Made by a program: the position numbers and the translations under genes. The notes below the pieces were generated by a model. That model made no database searches and was not told the DNA's origin. It was given only the letters and a program-made list of their open reading frames with translations. Source: Pyrococcus kukulkanii (GTDB taxonomy: Archaea > Methanobacteriota_B > Thermococci > Thermococcales > Thermococcaceae). Taken from it: a DNA stretch of 64,000 nucleotides. Below are positions 29,805-38,561 of this stretch, piece after piece (within the stretch, counting starts at the first letter, position 1; the number at the start of each line of letters is the position of its first letter). The stretch is from the NCBI RefSeq assembly GCF_041647995.1, contig NZ_JARRIB010000001.1, positions 1 to 64,000 on the forward strand. The letters are read 5' to 3'.

Positions 29805-31445
29805 ATGCTGGCGAGTGGGCCCGCATTTATAAAGGCTAAAGGAAATGAGATAGCATTATTCTCATATGATACTGAACTCTGCGAACTTGAAGTTGAGGTG
29901 GATCTCCCAAATAAGAGAATCAGACAGCTCAATAGTGATGAATACGTTGAGGAGATAATAATAGCCAACCCAAAGGGTAAAAATGTGAAGCCAAATGTCA
30001 ATGTGAAACTAAAGCCAAAGTTTAGAGACATCTTTGAAGTGCGGGGAATAGTTCATCCTATTGAAAGAGAGATAAAAAGGGAAGGAAATAGGTACTCATA
30101 TAGGGGAATTGATGGAGTTGAGAGATGGTTTAAGGTCTCCATATCTAGTATTCCAAGTATAAGGGGAAAGTCTTTTGGGAAGATTAGAGTGGGAATAAAG
30201 TTTGGGGCTGCTCTACCCCCAATTAAAAAGTATAATCCCAGGATAAGAGGAAAAGGACTAAATGGGTTACTAGAGAAGGCTATCTATCATATAAATCTTC
30301 TAAGTGTTATTATTGACGGTAATACAATCTTATTTGCCGGAATTCCAGATTACTACTGTATCTTCGGGAGAGATTCAATAATAGCCTCACTCTTCCTGCT
30401 ACCGTACGCTCCAGAGTACGCGAGAGGAACACTTAAAATATTGGCAAAGCTCCAAGGAAAGAAGTTTGATAAAAGAACACTTGAAGAGCCAGGAAAAATT
30501 CCGCATGAATTCAGATTTGGAGAGTTATCCTTATCTAAGAAGATGCCTTTCTCTCCTTATTACGGATCAATAGATTCAACTCCCCTATATGCCCTTCTTG
30601 CCTGGGAGTACCTCAAAACTACGGGAGATGAAAAGTTAATCCAAGAGATAAGAGAACCCCTGCTCAAAGCGTACGAATGGATTATTGTGAAACTTGAAGA
30701 GGAAGGATTTATTAAGTACGACTTTGCAAATCCATTTAGGCCAATGAATCAAGGATGGAAAGATTCAAAAGAAGGAGTTCCCGGGGCTAAACCCCCTATA
30801 GCTTTGGTTGAGGTACAAGGTTACGCTTACGCCGCACTCATGGGATTTTACGAGTTTCTAGGAATTAAAGAAGCAAAGGAAAAAGCAAGGAAATTAAGGA
30901 GAAGGTTTAACAGATTATTCAAAGGAAAGAGAGGGTACAAACTAACCCCAGATTCAGATGTTTTAGCATCGAATCAGGGGCATCTTCTTTTTACAGGTAT
31001 CGCAGATGATCCAGAGAAAATAATTGAAGCACTTTTCTCCCAACAGCTAATGACAAGGTGGGGGATAAGAACCCTGGGAGAGAATGAGGAGGCTTATGAC
31101 CCCTTCAGCTATCATAATGGTAGCATATGGCCACACGACAATGCAATAATAGCCTTGGGTCTTTGCAGGGTGGGAGAACAGGAGAAGGCCGACGAGATCG
31201 GGAAGAGGGTTGTGGATGCACTTTACAGCCTCAACAAGATTCCAGAGCTGTACGCGGGCCTCGATTCACCAGTTCCCTTTGAAGTTGAAAGGGCAAATGA
31301 GCCACAAGCTTGGTCTGCAGCAGCAATCTTCGCCTTCATAACGGTGGCCATTGAAAATGGTAAGACTCTACTCCCAGACCTCAAGCTGAAGTCTAGAATA
31401 AACGTTGAAGTTAAAGATGGAAAGGTTAAAGCAGAAACTCCCTGA
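29805..31445 (+). CDS. Amylo-alpha-1,6-glucosidase / glycogen-debranching-like enzyme
   Basis: 546 residues. An N-terminal beta-sandwich (about 1-140) is followed by an (alpha/alpha)6 barrel with motifs of the debranching-enzyme family COG3408: IFGRDSIIAS, YYGSIDSTPLYA, SYHNGSIWPHDNAIIA and PELYAGLD. The acids in FGRDS, SIDS and the C-terminal WPHDN region are candidates for the active site. No signal peptide, so intracellular glycogen or maltodextrin processing is inferred. ATG at 29805 without a clear ribosome binding site. It overlaps the convergent isomerase gene by 20 bases. Confidence 0.82.
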   Translation: MLASGPAFIKAKGNEIALFSYDTELCELEVEVDLPNKRIRQLNSDEYVEEIIIANPKGKNVKPNVNVKLKPKFRDIFEVRGIVHPIEREIKREGNRYSYRGIDGVERWFKVSISSIPSIRGKSFGKIRVGIKFGAALPPIKKYNPRIRGKGLNGLLEKAIYHINLLSVIIDGNTILFAGIPDYYCIFGRDSIIASLFLLPYAPEYARGTLKILAKLQGKKFDKRTLEEPGKIPHEFRFGELSLSKKMPFSPYYGSIDSTPLYALLAWEYLKTTGDEKLIQEIREPLLKAYEWIIVKLEEEGFIKYDFANPFRPMNQGWKDSKEGVPGAKPPIALVEVQGYAYAALMGFYEFLGIKEAKEKARKLRRRFNRLFKGKRGYKLTPDSDVLASNQGHLLFTGIADDPEKIIEALFSQQLMTRWGIRTLGENEEAYDPFSYHNGSIWPHDNAIIALGLCRVGEQEKADEIGKRVVDALYSLNKIPELYAGLDSPVPFEVERANEPQAWSAAAIFAFITVAIENGKTLLPDLKLKSRINVEVKDGKVKAETP

Positions 31446-32868
31446 CGTCAAGAGGATCGCTAAGATCAACAGCTTTAATCCCCCAAATCTTTGCGACGAA
31501 CTTCAACTCTTCAGTGTAGTCCCCAGGAACAAGGCTTAAGTGGTTTGCGCCCATAACGCTTATGAAGTCCTGGGCATCGAGGGGGTTCTTTATTGCTGTG
31601 TGGGGCCACTGTTTGCCCCACTTGAGCTTTTTCTCAATCTCCTCCGTTATCTCAACGCCTTCAGTGAGGAAGTACAGCAGATAATATTCCCCGTTCCTCC
31701 TTATAAGTCTCGTAACCGTGAACTCGGCAGGGGGAGTTCTGTAGGTTAGGGCTCCTCCACTCTTTCCCTGACACTGGCCCTGTACAGTTACGGCTCTGAG
31801 GTTTTCTTCCGGATCATCGCTAAGCCTAGCATAATATAGAGAGGAGGCACCGCAGTTTGCTATTATCACTATTTCATCATCCACGTACTTTATATCGCCA
31901 AACAAAGGAGGCTTTCCGCTCAAGTAGTACAGAAGAGAGGAACTTATAGTCCCCTTGATATCTCCCTCACAGGTTGCCGGAACTATCGGCTTCTCCCCAA
32001 ATGCGTCAACATTGAACGGGAAGAAGGCCGGAATTAGGCAAGCCGTTGTTCCATAAATCTCACTTAGCTCGGGCTGGCACTTTATCGAAACACCCCCAAC
32101 TTCATCCTTATATCTCTCCCAGACTTTTTTAGCACCTAGATAAATCCTTATCTGCCTCTTTAGCGAATCTGGGGTTAGCATTTTTTCGTCGAACTTAACC
32201 TTCATCTTCTCAAGCAACCACTCATAAAACCTCTCAATCTCCTCTTCACTTATATCTTCGTGGAGGATTACGTACTGATCCAGCATTATAAAGTCCCCAA
32301 TAAACCTCTTGAGCCTTGGAAGGTCGTCCATGAGATGCTCCATTCCAAGAGTGTAGGGACTTCCAAAGAGCAACAGCTTCTTCCTTGAAAGTTCACTTAC
32401 CGCTTCAACGGCTCTGGCCCAGGATTTAACCAGTTCTACGTCCCCGATAATCCTAGAGTGCCTTAGGGCGTGCTCATTAACACTGCTCTCCCACAGAGAG
32501 GCTCCAACTGATGTAACGCAAGTTGCCCCAGCCCAAGCAGGATCTCCATCTGAGTAGAGGAGAATAGGCAAATTGGCTTCCTTAAGGAAGTACGTAACTA
32601 AGTTACTCTCCGTCCAGTGCCACAGTCCAAGGATTACTCCAGAAAGACCTTTGGATTTGGCAATCCTTCCGGCCTTTATCGACTCTTCAACACTATTTAT
32701 TCCAAAGATCTCGCCCTCGTATTTCCCAAGCTCGGCGTTTAAATCAAGGACTTCAAATTCATTAGACAATTCTTTAATTAAATAATTATGCTTTTGTTTA
32801 ATTGCTTCCTCTCTTTCTTTGGATAAAGCTGTTGGCCTAGGGTCAGTAAATGATACTACCCCAATCAT
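31426..32868 (-). CDS. L-fucose/arabinose isomerase-fold sugar isomerase
   Basis: 480 residues with the layout of the FucI/AraA superfamily: an N-terminal Rossmann-like domain (GVILGLWHWTESN, LPILLYSDGDPAWAGATC), a middle domain with the metal-ligand candidates VSIKCQPELSEIYG and PATCEGDIKGTI, and a C-terminal barrel with GANHLSLVPGDY. No close family member is recognised, so the sugar is unknown. It faces a divergent PfkB kinase across about 50 bases, suggesting a shared sugar-catabolic step. The start ATG (MIGVVSFTDPRP) is the family's usual N-terminus. Confidence 0.72.
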   Translation of the reverse strand: MIGVVSFTDPRPTALSKEREEAIKQKHNYLIKELSNEFEVLDLNAELGKYEGEIFGINSVEESIKAGRIAKSKGLSGVILGLWHWTESNLVTYFLKEANLPILLYSDGDPAWAGATCVTSVGASLWESSVNEHALRHSRIIGDVELVKSWARAVEAVSELSRKKLLLFGSPYTLGMEHLMDDLPRLKRFIGDFIMLDQYVILHEDISEEEIERFYEWLLEKMKVKFDEKMLTPDSLKRQIRIYLGAKKVWERYKDEVGGVSIKCQPELSEIYGTTACLIPAFFPFNVDAFGEKPIVPATCEGDIKGTISSSLLYYLSGKPPLFGDIKYVDDEIVIIANCGASSLYYARLSDDPEENLRAVTVQGQCQGKSGGALTYRTPPAEFTVTRLIRRNGEYYLLYFLTEGVEITEEIEKKLKWGKQWPHTAIKNPLDAQDFISVMGANHLSLVPGDYTEELKFVAKIWGIKAVDLSDPLDVREFLL

Positions 32869-32918
32869 GGCTAATCCCTTTAATAGTTTGGAGGAGAGAA
32901 TAAATAAATGGTGGTGGC

Positions 32919-33848
32919 ATGATAACCTCAGTCGGGGAAGTTCTCATAGACATGATAGCTGCTGAAGAAGGGAATTTAAAGGACGTTAAGAGGTTTGAAA
33001 AGCATCCTGGGGGTGCACCAGCCAATGTTGCCGTCGGAGTCTCCAGATTAGGCGTAAAGGCTTCGCTAATAAGTAAAGTGGGGAATGACCCCTTTGGAAA
33101 GTTCCTACTTGAAAGGCTGAGAAGTGAAGGGGTAAACACAGAGGGCGTTGCAGTTGACATGGAGAAGCACACAGGGGTAGTGTTCGTCCAACTCAAAGGA
33201 GCTAAGCCATCATTCGTACTCTATGACGGAGTTGCATACTTCAACCTAAGGAAGGAGGACATTAATCTAAGCATCCTTGAAAATTCAAAGATAGTTCACT
33301 TTGGTTCCGTTCTACTAGCAAGAAGTCCAAGTAAGGAAACGATTCTCTGGATTATGAAGGAGCTTAGGGATAGGGTAGCTATCAGCTTTGACGTTAATAT
33401 AAGGAGAGATCTCTGGAAGAACAGGGAAGAAGATATGTTTAAAGTCATTGAAGAGGCAATAAGATTCACCGATATCCTAAAGGTTAGTGATGAGGAGCTA
33501 AAACTGCTGGAAGAAAAAGGAATAAAAACAGAGGGGAGGCTACTGACAGCAATAACACTCGGAAAAGAAGGGTGCATTTTAAGAACCTGGGAACATGAAG
33601 TCAAAATCCCAGGATATCCAGTAAAGCCCATCGACACAACAGGGGCGGGAGACGCCTTCACAGCAGCGCTCCTTGTGGGCCTCATCGCGTTTAGAGAGTA
33701 CTTCACCGAGAGCACCCTAATGAAAATTGGGAGGTTCGCAAACCTAGTTGCTGGACTCTCAACAACAAAAAGGGGAGCATGGAGCATCCCAAAAAGGGAA
33801 GAACTAATGAAATATAGCGAGGCAAGAGAAATATTCACTAAGCTTTGA
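32919..33848 (+). CDS. PfkB-family sugar kinase (fructokinase-like)
   Basis: 309 residues. The PfkB signatures are complete: GEVLIDM at the N-terminus, HPGGAPANVAVGVSRLG, and the C-terminal DTTGAGDAFTAALL with the catalytic aspartate. The sequence resembles the P. horikoshii sugar kinase PH1459, annotated as fructokinase; the true substrate is not settled. The divergent isomerase gene suggests they act on the same sugar. Overlaps the convergent small gene by 11 bases. Confidence 0.85.
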   Translation: MITSVGEVLIDMIAAEEGNLKDVKRFEKHPGGAPANVAVGVSRLGVKASLISKVGNDPFGKFLLERLRSEGVNTEGVAVDMEKHTGVVFVQLKGAKPSFVLYDGVAYFNLRKEDINLSILENSKIVHFGSVLLARSPSKETILWIMKELRDRVAISFDVNIRRDLWKNREEDMFKVIEEAIRFTDILKVSDEELKLLEEKGIKTEGRLLTAITLGKEGCILRTWEHEVKIPGYPVKPIDTTGAGDAFTAALLVGLIAFREYFTESTLMKIGRFANLVAGLSTTKRGAWSIPKREELMKYSEAREIFTKL

Positions 33849-34110
33849 GCTTATGGTTCCAACTCATGCTTTCCTCTATAACCTTTTCCAAGCTAACTTC
33901 TTCCATACCACTAACATTCGGCTGGAAGTCTTTAAGCTTTTCAAGTATCTCCTCAACCTTTATCCTCGAGTCGTCGAAGATTATCTTAGCCTCCTTAAGG
34001 TATGGATTTATGAACACCCTATAAATGGAGTCATTAACTGAAAGCTCGTACTGAAGCCTCTTAGCTTTCTCTTCACTTATCTTGCCCAGCTTTATGGTTA
34101 TTTTTTTCAT
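33838..34110 (-). CDS. Small protein coupled to the tetraether synthase homologue
   Basis: 90 residues, MKKITIKLGKISEEKA onward. Alternating beta-alpha-beta-beta-alpha pattern (KITIKLG, EKAKRLQYELS, YRVFINPYLKEAKIIFD, VEEILEKLKDF) looks like a ferredoxin-like/HMA fold without the CxxC metal motif. The ribosome binding site GGTGAGGG lies across the stop codon of the radical SAM gene upstream, so translation is coupled. I do not recognise a family. A partner or regulator of that enzyme is an inference from the coupling only. Confidence 0.65.
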   Translation of the reverse strand: MKKITIKLGKISEEKAKRLQYELSVNDSIYRVFINPYLKEAKIIFDDSRIKVEEILEKLKDFQPNVSGMEEVSLEKVIEESMSWNHKLKA

Positions 34111-34115
34111 TTCCC

Positions 34116-35879
34116 TCACCTCTCGAAGTAGTTTTCGATGTCGATGTACGTCTTCCTGTAGAGCTCGCTCTTCTTCATCTTCTCAACGAACTCCTTAGTT
34201 CTCACGTACTTGTCCTTCATGTAATCCCAGTCAGGATGCAACTTCTTCCACTCTTCCCAGGAATAGCTGAATTGCCTCTGAACCTTGTCTCTGTATATCT
34301 CCGGGATAACATTGAAGGTACAGAATGGAACTATCCTCCCGTCGGGCATCGCGTAGTGGATGACACACCTTTCAACCCTCTCAACATCATAGTTGTATTC
34401 GTCCATGAAGTGCATCATTCCAAGGAACAGTGTCCTGAGGTGGAACTTACCAAGGGCATCATAGTTTCCATACATGAACGCGTTCTTAATTAACCCTAAG
34501 ACGTCAAGACCCTTCGGCGCATTCTTTTCATCATAGAATTGCTTGAATTTTAGGAATACCGTCTCACCTATTGCCTTAAGCTTTGCAAGTCCCTTAAACC
34601 TAGCCTTTTCGATTTCATCAGCCTTCTCAAGTAGGAACTCCACAAAACCTTCCACATCTATGAACCTTGGAAGGGGTATAGCTTTCTTTTCTTCTTTGTC
34701 TAGGAACACATAAGTGGCAGCACCGCAGGCGAAGTGGCTCGTCATGTAGTACTTCTTTCCCGTGAATACCTCAAAGAACCTAGCTATGTGACCGGCAATT
34801 GGTATTGGATACCAATCTTCCCTCGCTATTACGCCATTGGTTTGCTCCTCTATCTTCTTTATTGCCCCCGCAATCGTGATCCTAAATCTCTGCCTCTCCT
34901 TCTTTGGAACCCTACCAACGAGAGATATTGGCTGGAAGTTAACTCCTCTAACTATATCAAGATGATTAAGGCCGAAGTTAATTATCGCCCCTGCCTCGTG
35001 GTCATTTACATTCCTTATGAGAGTTGGGACGAGAACTATTCCGGGCCCTCCTGCCTTCCTCACGTTCTCAAATATTAGTGGTATCTCCCAGTGGTTCTTC
35101 CAGTTGGTTTGTGGCGTCATTCCATCATAGCTAAGGTAAAGCGTGTTCACGCCAGCCTCCCTAATCTTCTTCACAAGCTCTGGCTCAAATGCAAGCCTTA
35201 TTCCATCAGTATTCAGCTGAACGTGATCGTAGCCTTCCTCCTTTGCTATCTTGATTATCTCGATTAAGTCGTCCCTAAGGGTTGGTTCCCCACCGGTGAA
35301 CTGAACGGCATTGGCCCCAATTGGGTGCTCCTTCTTTGCATTTCTAAGCATCATTCTAATTTGTTCTAATGTTGGCTCGTAAATTGGTTCTCCTTCACGG
35401 GCATAAAAGAAACAGTACCAGCAGTTTAAATTACATCTGTTCGTTAAGACGATGTTCAAAAGGCTCGTATGGGAGCGATGCCTTGCACAGAGGCCACAAT
35501 CGAAGGGGCAGTTAACACCTGTATTTTCAACGTTCGCTGAAAACAGCTTCTTCTCTTCAAACTTCCATTTTGAGAACCTATAATATATATCAACATCCTC
35601 GTAGTATAGGTCAGTTATCATGCCCTCGGGGCACTTTTTGGTTATCCAAACCATACCGCCCTTTTCCCATACAACGGCGGGAACAACTCTCCTACTCTCT
35701 GGACATAATGAGTACGTCCTATGAGGTAGAGAACCACCATAACCTCTGCTTGCACGTTTTAGCATTTTTTCAAATTCTTCCTCAGTTATCTCTGGAAACT
35801 CAATTATTTCACGCATTCTCTTAGTAAGTGTCTCAAATTCCTTTTCACCGCTAGGAACCTCACCTATATTTTCAGCCAT
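34116..35879 (-). CDS. tes: Radical SAM tetraether lipid synthase (Tes/MJ0619-like)
   Basis: 587 residues. The radical SAM motif is CNLNCWYC (C149, C153, C156). It is preceded by the extra cysteine group CPFDCGLC (C124, C128, C131) and by C59 and C83, which is the multi-cluster layout of MJ0619-type tetraether synthases. QFTGGEPTLRDDL is the SAM-binding GGE motif. These enzymes join two archaeol chains tail to tail to make GDGT membrane lipids, which Thermococcales produce. GGTGGTGGT precedes the ATG at 35879 and a TTTTTATAC box lies about 30 bases earlier. It is divergent from mbx. Confidence 0.82.
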   Translation of the reverse strand: MAENIGEVPSGEKEFETLTKRMREIIEFPEITEEEFEKMLKRASRGYGGSLPHRTYSLCPESRRVVPAVVWEKGGMVWITKKCPEGMITDLYYEDVDIYYRFSKWKFEEKKLFSANVENTGVNCPFDCGLCARHRSHTSLLNIVLTNRCNLNCWYCFFYAREGEPIYEPTLEQIRMMLRNAKKEHPIGANAVQFTGGEPTLRDDLIEIIKIAKEEGYDHVQLNTDGIRLAFEPELVKKIREAGVNTLYLSYDGMTPQTNWKNHWEIPLIFENVRKAGGPGIVLVPTLIRNVNDHEAGAIINFGLNHLDIVRGVNFQPISLVGRVPKKERQRFRITIAGAIKKIEEQTNGVIAREDWYPIPIAGHIARFFEVFTGKKYYMTSHFACGAATYVFLDKEEKKAIPLPRFIDVEGFVEFLLEKADEIEKARFKGLAKLKAIGETVFLKFKQFYDEKNAPKGLDVLGLIKNAFMYGNYDALGKFHLRTLFLGMMHFMDEYNYDVERVERCVIHYAMPDGRIVPFCTFNVIPEIYRDKVQRQFSYSWEEWKKLHPDWDYMKDKYVRTKEFVEKMKKSELYRKTYIDIENYFER

Positions 35880-35911
35880 ACCACCACCTGCCGAGTTTTC
35901 TAGCCTAAAGT

Positions 35912-35920
35912 ATAAAAACT
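35912..35920 (-). promoter_or_regulatory. TATA box of the tetraether synthase gene
   Basis: TTTTTATAC on the minus strand lies roughly 35 bases before the ATG. The predicted start leaves a short leader with GGTGGTGGT. Confidence 0.5.
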
Positions 35921-35967
35921 TTTGCGCATATATGAAAAGTTAGCTTCATAGGTCTGCATAGGTGTAT

Positions 35968-35984
35968 AACCTAAGGTTTTAAAC
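35968..35984 (-). promoter_or_regulatory. SurR binding site (exact) upstream of mbx
   Basis: The minus strand reads GTTTAAAACCTTAGGTT, an exact match to GTTn3AACn5GTT, the SurR motif known from P. furiosus. It lies about 20 bases upstream of the mbx TATA box, in the divergent region shared with the tetraether synthase gene. SurR is the redox-responsive regulator of hydrogen versus sulfur metabolism. Confidence 0.75.
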
Positions 35985-36004
35985 TTTACTATTTGGGGCA
36001 AACA

Positions 36005-36012
36005 TTTATAAA
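36005..36012 (+). promoter_or_regulatory. TATA box of the mbx operon
   Basis: TTTATAAA sits about 70 bases before the mbxA ATG. The predicted start is near 36035, giving a leader of about 45 bases with GGAGGG. Confidence 0.6.
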
Positions 36013-36017
36013 AGTTT

Positions 36018-36034
36018 GTTCTAAACCAATGGTG
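36018..36034 (+). promoter_or_regulatory. Second, near-match SurR site at the mbx start region
   Basis: GTTCTAAACCAATGGTG matches the core GTTn3AAC exactly and the distal GTT at two of three bases. It begins five bases after the TATA box and covers the predicted transcription start, a position expected for repression. Confidence 0.6.
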
Positions 36035-36080
36035 TATCCAATGGAGAAAATTTCATACAATACATTTTGGAGGGTCAAAA

Positions 36081-36587
36081 ATGGCAGAAGCAAGCCGAAT
36101 TAGCAAGTACTTGTACACATTCATCGTTTTATTCATAATATGGCTTTTCTTAACGGCAAGCCTTGACCCCCAAGAACTCGTCATTGGGGCGATATTCTCC
36201 GCAATTGTGGCATCGCTCACGTACGATACCTTTACAACTAGAGGATTGAGAAATCTTCATCCCAAAAGAGTCGCCTATTTCGTGGCATACCTCCCCTACT
36301 TCCTCTGGGCCATGATCATGGCCAATCTCGATGTGGCATACAGGGTTCTTCATCCTAAGAGACCTATAAACCCAGGAATCGTTGAGTGCAGAACGGAACT
36401 TAGAAACAATGTTGGGAGGCTGGCCTTGGCAAACTCAATTACTTTAACTCCAGGAACGATAACCTTAGATGTTGATGGGGACAAGTACTTCATACATTGG
36501 ATAGATGTGAAGGATGCCTCCGTTGAAGGAGCATCAAGGAATATTACGAAGCCTTTTGAAAAGTTTCTGAAGGTGATCTTCGAATGA
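36081..36587 (+). CDS. mbxA: MBX subunit A (MrpE homologue)
   Basis: 168 residues, two to three N-terminal membrane helices and a soluble tail. The MrpE pattern is clear (ANLDVAYRVLHPKRPINPGIV, NSITLTPGTITLDVDGD, YFIHWIDV). It is the first gene of the 13-gene MBX operon, encoding the membrane complex that accepts electrons from reduced ferredoxin during sulfur respiration and is linked to ion pumping by Mrp-type subunits. GGAGGG seven bases before the ATG. It overlaps mbxB by four bases. Confidence 0.93.
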   Translation: MAEASRISKYLYTFIVLFIIWLFLTASLDPQELVIGAIFSAIVASLTYDTFTTRGLRNLHPKRVAYFVAYLPYFLWAMIMANLDVAYRVLHPKRPINPGIVECRTELRNNVGRLALANSITLTPGTITLDVDGDKYFIHWIDVKDASVEGASRNITKPFEKFLKVIFE

Positions 36588-36838
36588 TAGGAATTAATAT
36601 CTACCTCCTCCTAATAGCAATAGCAACCCTCCTAAGCATGTACAGAGTATTCAGGGGGCCAACCACAGTAGATAGGCTTGTTGCCGTTGATATAATGACT
36701 ACGATAACCGTTGGCCTCATGGTACTATTCTCCCTGTACTACAGAAGGGCGATATTCCTCGATGTGGCGTTGGTTTATGCGATCTTATCGTTCGCTGGAG
36801 TCATAGCGTTCGCAAGGTACCTGGAGGGGGGACTATGA
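36584..36838 (+). CDS. mbxB: MBX subunit B (MrpF homologue)
   Basis: 84 residues, three membrane helices. The MrpF core RVFRGPTTVDRLVAVDIM is present. Part of the small membrane module that, with A, C, D and the B/C-type subunits, forms the sodium-translocation unit in MBH and MBX structures. Start and stop overlap neighbours by ATGA-type junctions. Confidence 0.93.
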   Translation: MIGINIYLLLIAIATLLSMYRVFRGPTTVDRLVAVDIMTTITVGLMVLFSLYYRRAIFLDVALVYAILSFAGVIAFARYLEGGL

Positions 36839-37212
36839 GCGTTTTAGCTTGGATTGGAGAGTTCTTAGTGCTGTTCGGAACGATATTCTACTTCCTCTCA
36901 ACCCTAGGTCTCATCAGGATGCCAGATGTTTACAATAGGATGCAGACAGCTACGAAGAGTGCAACCCTGGGTTCTCTAGGGGTTATAGTGGGAACTGGCC
37001 TCTGGGCCGTGGGAGAAGGACTAAGCATTGCGTGGCTTACCAAGGCAATAGTAATTGCAACATTCCTTCTCCTCACGAATCCAATAAGTGCACACGCCCT
37101 AATCAGAGGAGCGTACAAGTCAGGAATACCCCTCTGGGAGGGCAGTGTAGTTGATAAGTACAGGGAGCACCTCGAGAAGAAGGTCTCCAATGGGAATGTA
37201 AGTGAGGAGTGA
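36835..37212 (+). CDS. mbxC: MBX subunit C (MrpG homologue)
   Basis: 125 residues, three membrane helices, with the MrpG signature GLIRMPDVYNRMQTATKSATLG and LTNPISAHALIRGAY. The final 25 residues are charged and cytoplasmic. It starts inside the last codons of mbxB. Confidence 0.93.
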   Translation: MSVLAWIGEFLVLFGTIFYFLSTLGLIRMPDVYNRMQTATKSATLGSLGVIVGTGLWAVGEGLSIAWLTKAIVIATFLLLTNPISAHALIRGAYKSGIPLWEGSVVDKYREHLEKKVSNGNVSEE

Positions 37213-37224
37213 GGAGGGAGAAGG

Positions 37225-37509
37225 ATGAACTGTGTAGCGTGTATTGAATACGTTATAATGGGCCTCATGATTGTCTCCGCAATTCTTGCTGTCGAATGGA
37301 GGGACTTACTAGCTGCAGTAGTCGGAATGACTGCCGTGAGTCTATTTGCATCGATATTATTCTTCTTCCTGCAAGCCCCTGACGTCGCCATGACCGAGGC
37401 GGCAATAGGAGCGGCCCTTAGCGGAGCGGTGTTCATCTTTGCAATCAAGAGAACGTACAGGTATGAGACAGAGGAAGAGGAGAAACCCGGCTGGTGGATG
37501 AGGTGGTGA
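37225..37509 (+). CDS. mbxD: MBX subunit D (MrpA C-terminal-like)
   Basis: 94 residues, three membrane helices, with the conserved element LQAPDVAMTEAAIGAALSGAVF found also in MbhD and in the C-terminal part of MrpA. The acidic residues in this helix are thought to line the ion path. GGAGGGAGAAGG precedes the ATG. Confidence 0.92.
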   Translation: MNCVACIEYVIMGLMIVSAILAVEWRDLLAAVVGMTAVSLFASILFFFLQAPDVAMTEAAIGAALSGAVFIFAIKRTYRYETEEEEKPGWWMRW

Positions 37510-37512
37510 GCC

Positions 37513-38220
37513 ATGCTAAAAAGGGCACTTGCGATAGTTGCTATCCTAATCATAGGATACTGGCTTGCCCAAGGCTTATCCCAGGTTCCCTTCGGTCAAG
37601 ATAAGATGCTTGTTAGTAAATACTACTTAGATCACGTTAAGGAGCAGACTGGAGCGGTAAACGCGGTAACGGCCGTTGTAGTTAACTACAGAGGTTTCGA
37701 TACCCTGGGTGAGGTCACAGTTTTATTCATAGCTTCCACAGGTGTTGGAGCCCTTCTGTGGAGAAAGAAAAGGAAGAGAACCGCAAAGACTAAGGGATCC
37801 GTTGTGCTTACCACTGGCTCGAAGCTACTGTTCCCGTTTATAATGCTGTTTGGGATGTACATATTCATCCACGGTCACCTTACCCCAGGAGGAGGTTTCC
37901 CAGGAGGAGCAACGATAGCTACAGCCTTCCTCCTGATGTACATGGCATTCACAATCTACGAGATCCCACACAAAGGCTTCGAGGTCACGGAAGGGTTCGC
38001 AGGGATGGGCTACGTTCTCGTTGGCCTTATAGGATTGGCAATTGGTGGTTACTTTCTCTTCGACTGGATATGGCAGACGTGGCACCTTGGAACTAGCAAC
38101 ATAGGAAGGCTGGTCAGTGGAGGCTTCATCCCAGTAATCTACACGATCATTGGAATCAAGGTCGGAACAGAGCTCAGCGGAATTATAGACAACATGCTCA
38201 AGGAGGAGGTGAAAGAATGA
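37513..38220 (+). CDS. mbxF: MBX subunit combining MbhE- and MbhF-like parts (MrpB homologue)
   Basis: 235 residues. The first ~90 residues match MbhE (VVNYRGFDTLGEVTVLF, two membrane helices). After a basic linker, the rest matches MbhF/MrpB (FGMYIFIHGHLTPGGGFPGGA). In the mbh operon of this window these are two separate genes of 99 and about 147 codons, so here they are fused. It ends in an ATGA overlap with mbxG. Confidence 0.92.
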   Translation: MLKRALAIVAILIIGYWLAQGLSQVPFGQDKMLVSKYYLDHVKEQTGAVNAVTAVVVNYRGFDTLGEVTVLFIASTGVGALLWRKKRKRTAKTKGSVVLTTGSKLLFPFIMLFGMYIFIHGHLTPGGGFPGGATIATAFLLMYMAFTIYEIPHKGFEVTEGFAGMGYVLVGLIGLAIGGYFLFDWIWQTWHLGTSNIGRLVSGGFIPVIYTIIGIKVGTELSGIIDNMLKEEVKE

Positions 38221-38561
38221 TCTCAGCCTATTACTTCGGGGCAATCGCTCTAATCCTCATAGGCCTCTACACTGTCCTAGTAAAGAAGAACCTCCTAAAG
38301 ATACTCGTTGGGCTCAGCATAATGGAGACCGGTGTAAACTTGCTCCTGATAAGTATAGGATATGTATCTGGAAAGTCAGCTCCAATTCTTAGCGAAGGCA
38401 TAACTCCTTCTCAAGCCGTAGATCCAATTCCACAGGCTCTAGTTCTTACCGCGATAGTTATAGGAGTTGCCACAACTGCAATGGCACTTAGCGTTGCTAT
38501 AATCCTGTATGAGAAGTATGGAACCCTAAACATAGAAGAGATAAGGAGGTTGAGAGGATGA
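38217..38561 (+). CDS. mbxG: MBX subunit G (MrpC/NuoK homologue)
   Basis: 114 residues, three membrane helices, with the MrpC/NuoK motifs LVGLSIMETGVNLLLIS and DPIPQALVLTAIVIGVA. The TM2 glutamate (IMETGVN) is the conserved proton-relay residue of the family. Four-base overlaps on both sides. Confidence 0.94.
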   Translation: MISAYYFGAIALILIGLYTVLVKKNLLKILVGLSIMETGVNLLLISIGYVSGKSAPILSEGITPSQAVDPIPQALVLTAIVIGVATTAMALSVAIILYEKYGTLNIEEIRRLRG

